From JAJFUV01 sp964561215 (lineage in GTDB: Bacteria > Acidobacteriota > Terriglobia > Bryobacterales > Bryobacteraceae), in contig CAZLOS010000013.1 of the NCBI GenBank assembly GCA_964561215.1, positions 1 to 64,000 of the forward strand: 64,000 bases of DNA. The letters are read 5' to 3'. The position numbers and the translations under genes are program-made. Under the pieces are notes generated by a model. The model was not told where the DNA came from and did no database searches. It saw nothing but the letters and a program-made list of their open reading frames with translations. This document shows positions 53,874 to 63,267 of the stretch, piece by piece; position 1 is the stretch's first letter; every line of letters begins with the position of its first letter.

Positions 53874-54971
53874 TCAGTCCGCCTTCTGTAGCCAATCCAG
53901 GTCGAAGCGGGCGTAGCGGATGGTTTCGTAGGGATTCCGCTCTCCCGCTTCGTAGAGCAGGCCGATGGAGCCGTCTTTCGGCGCGGCGAGCGAAGAGTAG
54001 GCCGCCGGACCTTCGTGCACCTGCTTTGAGGCTTGCCAGGCGTGGCCTCCGTCGCGGCTCAACCGGACGGTCAGCGATGTGCGCGTGAGCGCCGCCGGGT
54101 TAGAGAACACGAGCCAGCCGGGGTGCTTGGGGCAGGTGATGAGCGAACCCTGGCACTCCGGCTCCACCAGCGCCTCGTCCAGCGCAAATGGCGACCACGT
54201 GATGCCGCCGTCTGTACTGCGCGAGACTGCGCGGCGTTTGCCGATCCTGTGGCCGCGCGTGTTCATCACCAGCGATCCATCGGCCAGCTCCGCTACCGCG
54301 CTTTCGTTGGTTCCCGGGCCCGTGGATGTGCTTATGCGCCAGGTCTCGCCGCGGTCGTCGCTGTAGATGACGTGCGAATGATGCGTGCGCGCCGGGAATT
54401 CGTCGTGGTCGCAGGGGATCACCAGCCGCCCCGTGCGCAACTGGATCCCGTTGCCGGGGCCGGTGGCGTACCAGGTCCATTCCGGCAGCTTGGTCTCGCC
54501 GGTGATCTCGCGCGGCCTCGACCAGGTGAGCCCGTCGTCGTCGCTCGTGCCGATCCACACGGTGCGCGTGCCGCCGGGTTCCCGTTCCGCGATTTGGCTC
54601 TCTTTCATGCTGCCCGGATTGCCGGTGAGGAGCAGAAGGATGCGGCCGGTCGTGCGCTCCACTACCGGGCAGGGATTGCCGATGGTGTCGGGCCCGTGGT
54701 CGGCCACTACAGCCATAGGCGACCAAGTGCGGCCCTTGTCTCGGCTCCGGCGCAACACGATGTCGATGTCGCCCGTGTCGCTCGATGAATTCCGCCGTCC
54801 TTCGCAGAAGGCCAGCAGCGTCCCTTTCTCCGTCCGGATGAGCGCCGGGATACGGTACGTGTGGTAGCCGCCTTCCCCGGAACGGAACACTTCGGTCTTC
54901 TCAATCCCGGGCGTACGGGCTTCCAAGCAACCCGCGGCAGCCAGCGTCAGAAACGTTCTCCTGGTCTGCAT
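53874..54971 (-). CDS. Sialidase/neuraminidase-fold (BNR repeat) exported protein
   Basis: 365 residues. The N-terminus MQTRRTFLTLAAAGC is a Tat-type signal and ends in a Cys that could be a weak lipobox. YRIPALI matches the F/YRIP motif with the first catalytic Arg. Asp boxes (S-x-D-x-G-x-T-W type) appear as SRDKGRTWS, SDDDGLTWS, SDDRGETWR, STDGGITWS and SRDGGHAWQ. The five-plus repeats make a six-bladed propeller of GH33 type. The substrate may be sialic acid or another glycan. It lies 53 bp downstream of the POTRA protein gene on the same strand. Confidence 0.85.
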   Translation of the reverse strand: MQTRRTFLTLAAAGCLEARTPGIEKTEVFRSGEGGYHTYRIPALIRTEKGTLLAFCEGRRNSSSDTGDIDIVLRRSRDKGRTWSPMAVVADHGPDTIGNPCPVVERTTGRILLLLTGNPGSMKESQIAEREPGGTRTVWIGTSDDDGLTWSRPREITGETKLPEWTWYATGPGNGIQLRTGRLVIPCDHDEFPARTHHSHVIYSDDRGETWRISTSTGPGTNESAVAELADGSLVMNTRGHRIGKRRAVSRSTDGGITWSPFALDEALVEPECQGSLITCPKHPGWLVFSNPAALTRTSLTVRLSRDGGHAWQASKQVHEGPAAYSSLAAPKDGSIGLLYEAGERNPYETIRYARFDLDWLQKAD

Positions 54972-55024
54972 CTATTCGACTCCGCTTCCTTCTGTCCGGT
55001 ACAACGTGGTTCACGCGTGCGCGC

Positions 55025-56368
55025 CTATCGCGGCACTTTCGGCTGTTCCCGTTCGCTCCCGTGGAACTGAAGCGTGACGTCCACGATGCGCTCTTCTTCG
55101 TTTACGTTCAGCGCTGACTTCGTCTTGCCGAGGTTCTCGAAAATGCTGTCCTCCCGGACCCGCGAGAGGAAGTAATCGGGATAGCCGGCGTCGAAGGGGC
55201 CGCCTTCTTTCAACGTCCAAAGTTTCTTCACGGCGGCTTCGGCGATCAGGTCGAGGCCCTCGATGCTGAGTTTGCCGAACGTGTAGGGAGCGCCCGGCTC
55301 GAAGCGCACCACCAGGTCCACCACCTTCTTCTGGTCGTCGATCTTGCGCTCGGCGAGGGATGTGGCCTTCATATAGCCCTTCTGCCGCAGGCGCCTGACG
55401 ATGCGCTCAATGCCCAGGTTCACGTCTTCGAAGTTCACCAGTTCGCCCGACTTGAAGTTGGCTTCGCGGTAGAGAGGCGTCAGGTCGCCGCCGATTCCTT
55501 CCAGCCTCACCTCGCCGAGATTGTAGGCGGCATCCTCATTCACTTCCACGGCCACCACGAGGCCGCGCACGTCCTTGGCCGGCGCCGTGGTGATCTTGGG
55601 GAACGCCACGCGGATGCGGCCGCGAGCTTCATACAACGGCCGAATGCTGGTGTCGAGCAACTGCCGGAAGTACGGTTCGTCGTAAGTCACGCCGACGGCC
55701 ACGCCGGCCGCGGTGTTCTGCAGCGTTGTGAGCGAGATGATCCGATTGCCCGTGAAGGTTACCTCCGCGACGGTAGGAGGCGGCGTCGCGGGGCCGAACA
55801 CCACCGCCAGCGTGTCGCCCTGGGGCCGGACGCGGCCCGCAACCTTGTCCTTAAAGCCACGCTTGGCGACCAGGGCCGTAATGACTTTCGTCGCGCGCTC
55901 GATGGCGATGTCGGTGGCCGGAATCACGTTGTCGAGGAGCGGATTCTCCTTGGCCACAAGCGCGCGCAGTTCGGCATCGGTCGCCGGCAGATCGCGAAAG
56001 CGATATGGCAGGATCTGGGTCACTTCGGTGACTTCGAAAGTGCCGCGAATGGCGCCCTTACCGCCCGGCGCCGGGTCGTAGTGGTACGCCACGCTCGCAA
56101 AAGCGCCGGTGGCCGCGATGCGCTCGCGAGCGGCGTCGAACTCCGCTTTGCCGGCAAGTTGCCCGGCCTTGAGTCCGCCGGCCGCGAGAATGCGCTTCTC
56201 GTTCACCATGCGGTTGCCTTCGACGTGCAGCGATTCTATGGGCCAGCTCTTGGGTGCCCGCGCGGCGGCTGCCGCAGCCGGTTTCTTCGCCGCGGGCCTG
56301 CGCTTGGCGGTGCCCTGCGCCGCCATGGCCGGAGTGATCAGGAGCAACAGCCAGGCAATCCATCTCAT
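55025..56368 (-). CDS. Periplasmic protein of tandem POTRA-like domains without an Omp85 barrel
   Basis: 447 residues with a signal peptide (MRWIAWLLLLITPAMAA) and a Lys/Ala/Pro linker. About four to five POTRA-like units follow, each opening with strands like IESLHVEGNRMVNEKRI, VAEVTFTGNRII and FGKLSIEGLDLI. The chain stops where BamA/TamA proteins would enter the 16-strand barrel. It could be a soluble partner of an Omp85 protein. It is divergent from lpdA with 40 bp between the starts. Confidence 0.78.
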   Translation of the reverse strand: MRWIAWLLLLITPAMAAQGTAKRRPAAKKPAAAAAARAPKSWPIESLHVEGNRMVNEKRILAAGGLKAGQLAGKAEFDAARERIAATGAFASVAYHYDPAPGGKGAIRGTFEVTEVTQILPYRFRDLPATDAELRALVAKENPLLDNVIPATDIAIERATKVITALVAKRGFKDKVAGRVRPQGDTLAVVFGPATPPPTVAEVTFTGNRIISLTTLQNTAAGVAVGVTYDEPYFRQLLDTSIRPLYEARGRIRVAFPKITTAPAKDVRGLVVAVEVNEDAAYNLGEVRLEGIGGDLTPLYREANFKSGELVNFEDVNLGIERIVRRLRQKGYMKATSLAERKIDDQKKVVDLVVRFEPGAPYTFGKLSIEGLDLIAEAAVKKLWTLKEGGPFDAGYPDYFLSRVREDSIFENLGKTKSALNVNEEERIVDVTLQFHGSEREQPKVPR

Positions 56369-56408
56369 TGCTTCATTCTAATATTGGTCCGATTTTCCGG
56401 ATGTTAAG

Positions 56409-57812
56409 ATGATGGTAATGTCCTACGATCTGGTAATCGTCGGCAGCGGTCCTGGGGGGTACGCGGCGGCGGTGCGCGCCGGTCAGTACGGCCTGCGGAC
56501 CGCCATCGTGGAGAAGGATGCGAAGCTCGGAGGAACCTGCCTGCACGTGGGCTGCGTGCCGACCAAGGCGCTGCTGCACACAGCCGAGGTATGGGAATTC
56601 TTCAAGAACGCCGAAGAGCAGGGAATCCTCTGTAAGGATCCGCAACTCGATTACCCGAAGGTGATCGAACGCAAGGACAGGATCGTCGCCAAGCACGCCA
56701 AAGGCATCGACTTCCTCATGAAGAAGAACAAAGTCGACGTCCTGAAGGGCTATGGCACGCTCAAGGGTCCGGGCAAAGTCGAGGTGCGCTCGGACGCGGG
56801 CGCGCGGATTGTCGAGGCGAAGAACATCATTCTCGCCACCGGCTCCAGCGCGCGCATGTTGCCCGGCCTCGCCCCCGACCCCGAACGGATCCTGACCAAC
56901 ATCGAAATCCTGGCTTCCACCACCATTCCCAAGACGCTCGGCATCGTCGGCGCCGGGGCGGTGGGCGTCGAGTTCGCCAGCATTTTCCACCGCTTCGGCG
57001 CGAACGTGGTGGTGTTCGAGATGCTGCCGCGCGCCGTGCCAGTGGAAGACGAGGAGATCTCCAAGGAACTCGCGCGCGTTTTTAAGAAGAAAGGCATTCG
57101 TATCGAAACCGGCGCGCGCGTCGAGAATATACGCCGCGAAGGCGAGGGTGTGGCCTGCGACGTGACGCTCGCCGGCGGCAAGAAAGAATCGTTCCAGTTC
57201 GAAAAGTTCCTGATCGCCGTGGGACGCAAGCCAAACACCGAAGGGATTGGCCTGGAAACCGCGCGCGTCGAACTGGATCGAGGCTTCATCAAAGTGGACG
57301 CCAACCAGCGCACCGCGGAACCCGGTATCTACGCGATCGGCGACATCGTGGCCGGCACCCCGCAACTTGCGCACGTGGCCACGGCCGAAGGCATGGTTGC
57401 CGTAGCGCACATCGCCGGCAAGCCCGTCCAACCCGTTAACAAGGACCGCATCCCGGGCGCGACCTATACGGAACCGGGCATCGGCAGCGTGGGGCTGACC
57501 GAGGCCGAGGCCCGCGCCAGGGGCTACAAGGTGAAAGTCGGCAAGTTCCCATTCATGCCCAACAGCAAGGCCACCATCCTGGGCCAGCATGACGGGTTCG
57601 TCAAGGTTGTCGCGGACGAAACTTACGGCGAGATCCTCGGCGTGCACATCATCGGCCCGCTGGCCTATGAGCTGATCGGCGAGGCGACGACCGCCATCGA
57701 GGCCGAAGCCACCGTGGATACCATGCGCCACACCATCCACGCCCATCCGACCCTGTACGAAGCCATTGGCGAAGCGTTCAATGCGGTTTACGGCCAGGCC
57801 ATCAATGCGTAA
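56409..57812 (+). CDS. lpdA: Dihydrolipoyl dehydrogenase (E3)
   Basis: 467 residues. The FAD-binding GSGPGGYAAAVRAG, the redox-active disulfide in GGTCLHVGCVPTKALL, the NAD-binding GAGAVGVEFA and the C-terminal His-Glu in HAHPTLYEA are all in place. E3 reoxidises the lipoyl groups of 2-oxoacid dehydrogenases. Three in-frame starts lie within 10 bp (56409, 56412, 56418). Its end overlaps lipB by 8 bp, giving the operon lpdA-lipB-E2. Confidence 0.96.
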   Translation: MMVMSYDLVIVGSGPGGYAAAVRAGQYGLRTAIVEKDAKLGGTCLHVGCVPTKALLHTAEVWEFFKNAEEQGILCKDPQLDYPKVIERKDRIVAKHAKGIDFLMKKNKVDVLKGYGTLKGPGKVEVRSDAGARIVEAKNIILATGSSARMLPGLAPDPERILTNIEILASTTIPKTLGIVGAGAVGVEFASIFHRFGANVVVFEMLPRAVPVEDEEISKELARVFKKKGIRIETGARVENIRREGEGVACDVTLAGGKKESFQFEKFLIAVGRKPNTEGIGLETARVELDRGFIKVDANQRTAEPGIYAIGDIVAGTPQLAHVATAEGMVAVAHIAGKPVQPVNKDRIPGATYTEPGIGSVGLTEAEARARGYKVKVGKFPFMPNSKATILGQHDGFVKVVADETYGEILGVHIIGPLAYELIGEATTAIEAEATVDTMRHTIHAHPTLYEAIGEAFNAVYGQAINA

Positions 57813-58473
57813 GTGCGAACTCAGAATGCTGGGCCGCATGGGATACCAGGCGGCATTCGATTTACAGCGGAGCCTGGTGGAACAGCGCAAGGCGGGCGAG
57901 ATCCCGGATCAGTTCCTGCTGGTGGAGCACCCGCACGTGATCACGCTCGGGCGCAACGGGCACATGTCCAACCTGCTCGCCAGTGATGCCGTTCTGCGGC
58001 GCGCCGGAGTCGAGTTTGAACACACCGACCGCGGCGGCGACATCACCTATCACGGCCCCGGCCAGATCGTCGGATACCCGATTTTCGACCTGCGCGAGTG
58101 GAAGCGCGATGTGGCGGCGTTTGTGCGCGGCGTCGAACAAGCGCTCATCGATGCGGTGGCCGAATTCGGCATCGCGGCCGGGCGAGTGGAAAAGTGCGCG
58201 GGTGTGTGGGTCAACGGCGCCAAACTCGCGGCGATCGGCGTGCACATCGGCCGTTGGATCACCTCCCACGGCTTTGCGCTGAACCATTCCACCGACCTCA
58301 GTTTCTTTCAGTACATCGTGCCTTGCGGTTTGACCAAACCGGTCACGTCGATGGAGGCGCTGGGAGTGCGCGCGCGACGCGAAGATGTCGAGGCGGCCAT
58401 CGTCCGCTCTTTCGCGCGCACATTCGAATTTGACATCATGGAGCCAGTACAGGCAGAGGAGAAGCTCGCATGA
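57805..58473 (+). CDS. lipB: Octanoyltransferase LipB
   Basis: 222 residues from the ATG at 57805, just inside the end of lpdA; an earlier ATG at 57766 would add 13 residues of poor quality. The signature RGGDITYHGPGQIVGYPI, the Lys in GAKLAAIG and the acyl-carrying Cys in IVPCGL are present. LipB moves octanoate from acyl carrier protein to lipoyl domains, such as that of the next gene. lipA is not in the window. Confidence 0.96.
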   Translation: MRKCELRMLGRMGYQAAFDLQRSLVEQRKAGEIPDQFLLVEHPHVITLGRNGHMSNLLASDAVLRRAGVEFEHTDRGGDITYHGPGQIVGYPIFDLREWKRDVAAFVRGVEQALIDAVAEFGIAAGRVEKCAGVWVNGAKLAAIGVHIGRWITSHGFALNHSTDLSFFQYIVPCGLTKPVTSMEALGVRARREDVEAAIVRSFARTFEFDIMEPVQAEEKLA

Positions 58474-59768
58474 CCGACATCGTGATGCCCCAGATGGGCG
58501 AAAGCATTGTCGAGGGAACGCTGACCAAGTGGCTAAAGAAGCCCGGGGAGCGCATCGAGAAAGACGAAGCTCTGTTCGAGATCTCCACCGATAAAGTGGA
58601 TACGGAGATTCCGAGCCCGGGCGCGGGCCTGCTTTCCGAAGTGCTGGTCGAGGAAGGCAAGACCGTGGCCATCAATACGGTTGTCGGCCGCATCGACGAG
58701 ACCGGTACGGGAGTCGCGGCAGCGGTCCCGGCGGTGGTGGTGGCGGAGGCCCCCAAGCCGGCGCCTGCCGCTGTCGAGCCCGCACCCGTACCCGTCGAAG
58801 AGCCCGCGGCAGCCGCCGTGGTGGAACCCCAACCCCTGGGCGGTCCGGTGTCGCCGCTGGTGCGCCGCATGGCGCGCGAGCATAACATCGACCTGCGCCT
58901 GGTGAAAGGCTCGGGCGCCGGCGGACGCGTCACCAAGCAGGACGTGGAAGCGTATCTTGCCGCGCCTGCCGCGCCCGTTGCCCAGGCGCCGGAACCGGCC
59001 GCTCCGGCCGCGCCCGTCATGCTGCCAGGGCCCCCCGCCGTGGCTGCGCCGGCCGCCGCCGTGTATGCCGCCGCGGGCAAAGTGCGCATCGAGCCGATGA
59101 GCGTCATGCGCCAGAAGATCGCCGAGCACATGGTCATGAGCAAGCGAACCTCCCCGCACGTGACTACGGTGCACAAAGTGGACATGACACGCGTGGCCGG
59201 CGTCCGCGCGCGGCATAAGATCGAGTTCCAGGCCCGTTACGGCATCTCGCTCACGTACCTCTCGTTTATTGCCCGCGCCACATGCGAAGCGCTGCGTGCA
59301 TTTCCCGTGATGAACGCTTCGGTGGACGGCACGAACATCGTCTACCACGAGGACATCAATCTCAGCATCGCCGTGGCGCTCGACCAGGGCCTGATCGTAC
59401 CGGTGATCCGGAATGCCGATGAGTTGAACGTGGTGGGGCTGCAGAAGGCCATCGCGGACCTGGCCTCGCGCGCCCGCTCGCGCCAACTCAAGCCGGACGA
59501 GGTTCATGGCGGCACGTTCACCATCACGAACTTCGGCAGCTTCGGCAGCCTGTTCGGAACGCCGGTGATCAACCAGCCGCAGGTGGGCATCCTCGGCGTA
59601 GGCACGGTGGAGAAGACGCCCGTGGTGATCGACGACATGATCGCCATCCGCTCCATCTGCCACATCGGCGTGACCTTCGATCACCGCCTGATCGACGGCG
59701 CCACCGGAGACAAGTTCATGAACAAGCTGAAGTCGGTGCTCGAGAACTGGTCCGAATCGATCCTGTAG
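58470..59768 (+). CDS. 2-oxoacid dehydrogenase E2 (dihydrolipoamide acyltransferase)
   Basis: 432 residues, ATGA overlap with lipB and a strong GAGGAG 8 nt upstream. A lipoyl domain (about 3-76) has the lysine of STDKVDTEIPS. An Ala/Pro linker, the E3-binding domain (about 128-165, SPLVRRMAREHNIDLRLV) and a second linker lead to the catalytic core with FDHRLIDGA. The acyl group cannot be decided: it may be the pyruvate, 2-oxoglutarate or branched-chain complex. No E1 gene is adjacent, so E1 must be encoded elsewhere. Confidence 0.93.
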   Translation: MTDIVMPQMGESIVEGTLTKWLKKPGERIEKDEALFEISTDKVDTEIPSPGAGLLSEVLVEEGKTVAINTVVGRIDETGTGVAAAVPAVVVAEAPKPAPAAVEPAPVPVEEPAAAAVVEPQPLGGPVSPLVRRMAREHNIDLRLVKGSGAGGRVTKQDVEAYLAAPAAPVAQAPEPAAPAAPVMLPGPPAVAAPAAAVYAAAGKVRIEPMSVMRQKIAEHMVMSKRTSPHVTTVHKVDMTRVAGVRARHKIEFQARYGISLTYLSFIARATCEALRAFPVMNASVDGTNIVYHEDINLSIAVALDQGLIVPVIRNADELNVVGLQKAIADLASRARSRQLKPDEVHGGTFTITNFGSFGSLFGTPVINQPQVGILGVGTVEKTPVVIDDMIAIRSICHIGVTFDHRLIDGATGDKFMNKLKSVLENWSESIL

Positions 59769-59790
59769 GGCGGACGGGTAGAAGCGGAGA

Positions 59791-60924
59791 TCAAGAAACG
59801 TAAGACGCCGCAGGCACGACTGCTTGCTTGGTCCCGCCGCTTACCGCGGCGCACGAAAGCCCAAGCACGATCAGCAGGGAAACGGGCAGAAATGCGCTAT
59901 ACGGAGCATCCGCCAAGGCCATGAAGTAGGGAACCGGCGTCAGTATCAGTGCCGTTGCAACACGCAGGAACGGCATAGGGCACGTCCGCACCACGGCAAC
60001 GAAGACGGGGAGCAGCACGACATCATCCGCCAGGCATGAATGGAAGCTGACAAGTAGCCCGCATACCAGACTCACCGCCAGCACGAACTCATAGCTTTCG
60101 TTTCGCCGTGCCACCCAAACGAACGCCGCCAGGACGAGCGCAATAAGGATAAGTTCAAGAACCATTCCGCCGTTCAACACTGCAGCAAGACCGTGAATGT
60201 TCGGCATGATCGTTGCTGAAGAATTGATCCACGGATCACGCAGGACATTCACGTATTGTCCCAGTGAAGCGGCCCCGGCAACCGAAACGCCAACCCCTGT
60301 CAATACCGCCAATCCGGTCATCGCACCACCGAGGATTTGCCAACGTCGTTTTATCAACAAGAGAACAGGCACGAAGAGGAACAGGTGAAATTTGATCGCA
60401 AGTAACGACAAAACGAGTCCAGCCCACACCTCTCTCTTGGCTCTTGTCAACAGAATCGAGCCGCCAAGGATCGCCAGCAAGAACGGAGTATCTTGCCCAC
60501 CGCAAATCGCTGTGAGTATGGGAATACTCATCGCCGCGAAGAATGGCAGAGCGGAACACTCGGGTGAGAACTTGACGACAAACCAAAGCAGGCTGGCCAG
60601 CGTTGCAAGTGAGAACACGGCATACGCGGCGCGGTAGGGGAGTAGCGCAAGTGGCTTCAGCAAAGCGGCGTAGAACGGTGGACGGGTGTACACGACCGAT
60701 TCCATCGTGAACCCAAGGCTCTTTTCGACCACGGCCAGATTTGCGGATCGAGAGTAGAGATCGGACGTGCCGGCAAGCGTTGCCCCGGTGTAAAGCTGTG
60801 CGAAATCATTCGCACCCCGCAGCGCCCTATCCCGCTGTATGTACGCCAATGACAACAGGAACGTGACACCCAATGCTACCGGAAGCCAACGCTGGAAACT
60901 CCTCATTATGTTCTTGATCGGCAA
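59791..60924 (-). CDS. Polytopic membrane glycosyltransferase-like protein (GT87/DUF2029 type)
   Basis: 377 residues with about ten membrane helices. The first periplasmic loop carries the acidic ANDFAQLYTGA and the later VYTRPPFYAAL motif, the arrangement of polyprenyl-phosphate-sugar mannosyltransferases of family GT87. The product is unknown. It converges on the E2 gene with 22 bp between, and diverges from the other glycosyltransferase across 166 bp in which I see no gene. Confidence 0.78.
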   Translation of the reverse strand: MPIKNIMRSFQRWLPVALGVTFLLSLAYIQRDRALRGANDFAQLYTGATLAGTSDLYSRSANLAVVEKSLGFTMESVVYTRPPFYAALLKPLALLPYRAAYAVFSLATLASLLWFVVKFSPECSALPFFAAMSIPILTAICGGQDTPFLLAILGGSILLTRAKREVWAGLVLSLLAIKFHLFLFVPVLLLIKRRWQILGGAMTGLAVLTGVGVSVAGAASLGQYVNVLRDPWINSSATIMPNIHGLAAVLNGGMVLELILIALVLAAFVWVARRNESYEFVLAVSLVCGLLVSFHSCLADDVVLLPVFVAVVRTCPMPFLRVATALILTPVPYFMALADAPYSAFLPVSLLIVLGLSCAAVSGGTKQAVVPAASYVS

Positions 60925-61090
60925 GAATAAACCGCGGGATTAGTCCTTGCCAGCACATCCTCATGGCACGCCGCCGCGCCCGCAACACTGGTACAGTGGT
61001 CATCTGATTCCCGGCATTTGAAAGCATATCGGAGATGGTTGCGGCGGTGTTCCTTGTAACGACTACGAACTGTCAGCCGGCGCCTGCTCT

Positions 61091-62485
61091 ATGAAAGACT
61101 CCAGAGCGATCCCCCGCGCAACGGCCTTCTGGGCCGCGTGCGCCGCGCTGCTGGTGGGCGTGCGGCTGTGCCACGTGAACGTCCTTTGGGTGGACGAGGC
61201 CTACGGCATGGCGGCAGCGCGCCGCATGCTGGAAGGCGCCGCGCTCTACCGCGACATCTGGTTCGACAAGCCCCCGCTGTACGCCTGGATCTACCTGCCG
61301 TGGGGCGCCGGCACCGGCTGGCCGCTGCGGTTGGCGGGCGCGCTGTTTGCCTTGCTCTGCTGCTGGTTGGCCAAGCGAACCGCCGCCGTGCTGTTCGGGC
61401 CGCGCGAGGGATGGTACGCGGCCGCCGGGATGGCGTTTTTTCTGTCATTCGATCACGCGGCCGCGGTGTTGTCGCTGGCACCGGATCTCCTTCTGATACC
61501 TTTCGCCCTGGCCGCGGTCTGGTCTATCGCCGCCGGCCGGCCCGCGCTGGCCGCCGCTTGCGCCGCCGCCGGTTTGCTCGCCCACACCAAGGCGCTGGTC
61601 CTGTTGCCGTTGATCGTTCTCTGGCGGCCGCGCGCCTGGAGGAGGATTCTGCCGGTCTACATAGCTTCGGCCGCGCTGGTGTGGCTGGCGGCATTGGGAT
61701 GGCGCGAGCCTGTGTGGGAATGGGGGACTCTGTACTCCCGCGACAGCTTCGTGCTGAATCCCGTAAGTGAAGGCCTGAAACGCACGGCCAACTGGGCCGG
61801 TTTCCACGCCGCGCTGGTCGTCGGCGCGTGCTTCTACTTCGCAAGGAAGGACGCGCATCGCTCGAGTCTGGCCGTCTGGCTGGGGCTGGGCTTGCTCCAG
61901 GTGGCGGCCGGCGCCCGTTTCTTTCCGCGCTACTACCTGGCGCTCCTGCCGGTACTCGCCGTTGCGGCGGCCCGCGGTTTCTGCCTCGTTCCGAACCGCT
62001 GGCGCGCCGCCTTACTGGCACTCGCACTGGCCGTTCCCGCAGTGCGCTTCGGCGGGCGCCACATCGCCGTCCTGCGTGGAGATCCCGCCGCGATGCGCGA
62101 CCTGGCGCTGTATGTAGACTGCCGCGCGGCGGCGGAGAGGATTCAGGCGCTCACCCACCCCGGCGACACCCTTCTAGTGTGGGGATATCGCCCCGAACTG
62201 AACGTGCTGGCCCGCCTGCCCGGTGCCACGCCCTTTCTCGATTCCCAGCCTCTGACTGGGGTGATTGCCGATCGCCACCTGACTTCCTCACTGCCCACGG
62301 CGCCGTCCCTGGCCCGGCACCATCGTAAACAGCTTGCCCAGACTAGGCCCACTTTCATCGCCGACGGCCTCGGGCCATACAACTCCGCCCTCGCTATCGG
62401 CAAGTATGAAGATCTACGCGGCTGGTTCTCCCAGTATGAACTGGTGGCGCAAACCGCCGGCACCCGCATCTACCGGCGCCGCTGA
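61091..62485 (+). CDS. Polytopic membrane glycosyltransferase (ArnT/GT39-like)
   Basis: 464 residues with roughly eleven helices. The first loop WVDEAYGMAAARRMLEGA and FDKPPLYAW are the acidic and KPP motifs of the GT-C family that uses polyprenyl-linked sugars (ArnT, PMT and GT39/GT83 groups). It probably adds a sugar to lipid, protein or polysaccharide at the outer face of the inner membrane. tssB lies 254 bp downstream on the same strand but has its own promoter. Confidence 0.85.
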   Translation: MKDSRAIPRATAFWAACAALLVGVRLCHVNVLWVDEAYGMAAARRMLEGAALYRDIWFDKPPLYAWIYLPWGAGTGWPLRLAGALFALLCCWLAKRTAAVLFGPREGWYAAAGMAFFLSFDHAAAVLSLAPDLLLIPFALAAVWSIAAGRPALAAACAAAGLLAHTKALVLLPLIVLWRPRAWRRILPVYIASAALVWLAALGWREPVWEWGTLYSRDSFVLNPVSEGLKRTANWAGFHAALVVGACFYFARKDAHRSSLAVWLGLGLLQVAAGARFFPRYYLALLPVLAVAAARGFCLVPNRWRAALLALALAVPAVRFGGRHIAVLRGDPAAMRDLALYVDCRAAAERIQALTHPGDTLLVWGYRPELNVLARLPGATPFLDSQPLTGVIADRHLTSSLPTAPSLARHHRKQLAQTRPTFIADGLGPYNSALAIGKYEDLRGWFSQYELVAQTAGTRIYRRR

Positions 62486-62514
62486 CCTTCCTTCCAGCCG
62501 GAATGTAGTGACTT

Positions 62515-62543
62515 TTGACTCCGGGCCCCGCCCCGTTTATACT
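62515..62543 (+). promoter_or_regulatory. Sigma-70-type promoter for tssBC
   Basis: TTGACT at 62515-62520 and TATACT at 62538-62543 are separated by exactly 17 bp, one mismatch from consensus in each box. The start of transcription would lie near 62550, leaving a leader of about 190 nt before tssB. This is the best promoter in the window. Confidence 0.75.
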
Positions 62544-62739
62544 CGATTTCAGATTCGAGAGGGCCGGGCGATCCAACCGACTACATCAAAACGGGGCCAG
62601 CGCGGCTTTGGGTTCCGCCTCAGCCGAACAGGTGAGGGGAACTCCTTATGGCTGGAGACTTCCATTCGTGATAGCATTTGCGTACGGATTGTCTTCAATC
62701 AACACGAATCTGATCTAGTGGAACAACGAGGGATGGCAG

Positions 62740-63267
62740 ATGGCAAAACCAAGCACACAGCATAAACTCGACCGGGTCCGCCCTCCGCGAGTTCATGTGA
62801 CCTACGACGTGGAAGTGGGCGATGCGATTGAAATGAAGGAACTTCCCTTTGTCATGGGAGTTCTCGGCGATTTCACGGGCCAGCCTGAGGCTCCGCTGCC
62901 CAAGTTGAGAGAACGCAAGTTCGTGGAGGTGACTCCCGATAACTTCGATAACGTGCTCGAGGGCATGAAGCCGCACCTGGCGTTCTCGGTCGAAAACAAA
63001 CTCAGTGAAGATCCGAATGCCGGGCAGTTGAAGGTGGATCTCCGTTTCAAGGGCATGCAGGACTTCGAACCCGAGCAGGTGGCCCGCCAGATCAAGCCCC
63101 TCAAGGAAATGCTCGATCTCCGCACCAAGCTTTCGGACCTGCGCGGATCCTTGCAAGGAAACGACAAGCTCGAGGAACTGCTTCTGGACGCCGTCGGCAA
63201 CACCGAAAAGCTGGCAAAGCTGAAGGCGGAGTTGGGGAAGGCCAATCCCGAGGGGGGTGAGAAATGA
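62740..63267 (+). CDS. tssB: Type VI secretion sheath protein TssB (VipA)
   Basis: 175 residues, family-typical size. The N-terminal PPRVHVTYDVEVG and ELPFVMGVLGDFTG segments and the central DNFDNVLEGMKPHLAF are diagnostic. TssB and TssC form the contractile sheath. GAGGG lies 7 nt before the ATG. The gene stop overlaps the tssC start (ATGA). Confidence 0.96.
   Translation: MAKPSTQHKLDRVRPPRVHVTYDVEVGDAIEMKELPFVMGVLGDFTGQPEAPLPKLRERKFVEVTPDNFDNVLEGMKPHLAFSVENKLSEDPNAGQLKVDLRFKGMQDFEPEQVARQIKPLKEMLDLRTKLSDLRGSLQGNDKLEELLLDAVGNTEKLAKLKAELGKANPEGGEK

Noticed and set aside
53469..53895. Short open frames on both strands between the nuclease and the sialidase
   Set aside because: Three overlapping frames compete, none has a recognisable domain, a good start site or consistent codon use.
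62544..62739. Cyclic-dinucleotide riboswitch in the tssB leader
   Set aside because: Some short GC-rich stretches are suggestive, but I could not align the conserved core of any known class.
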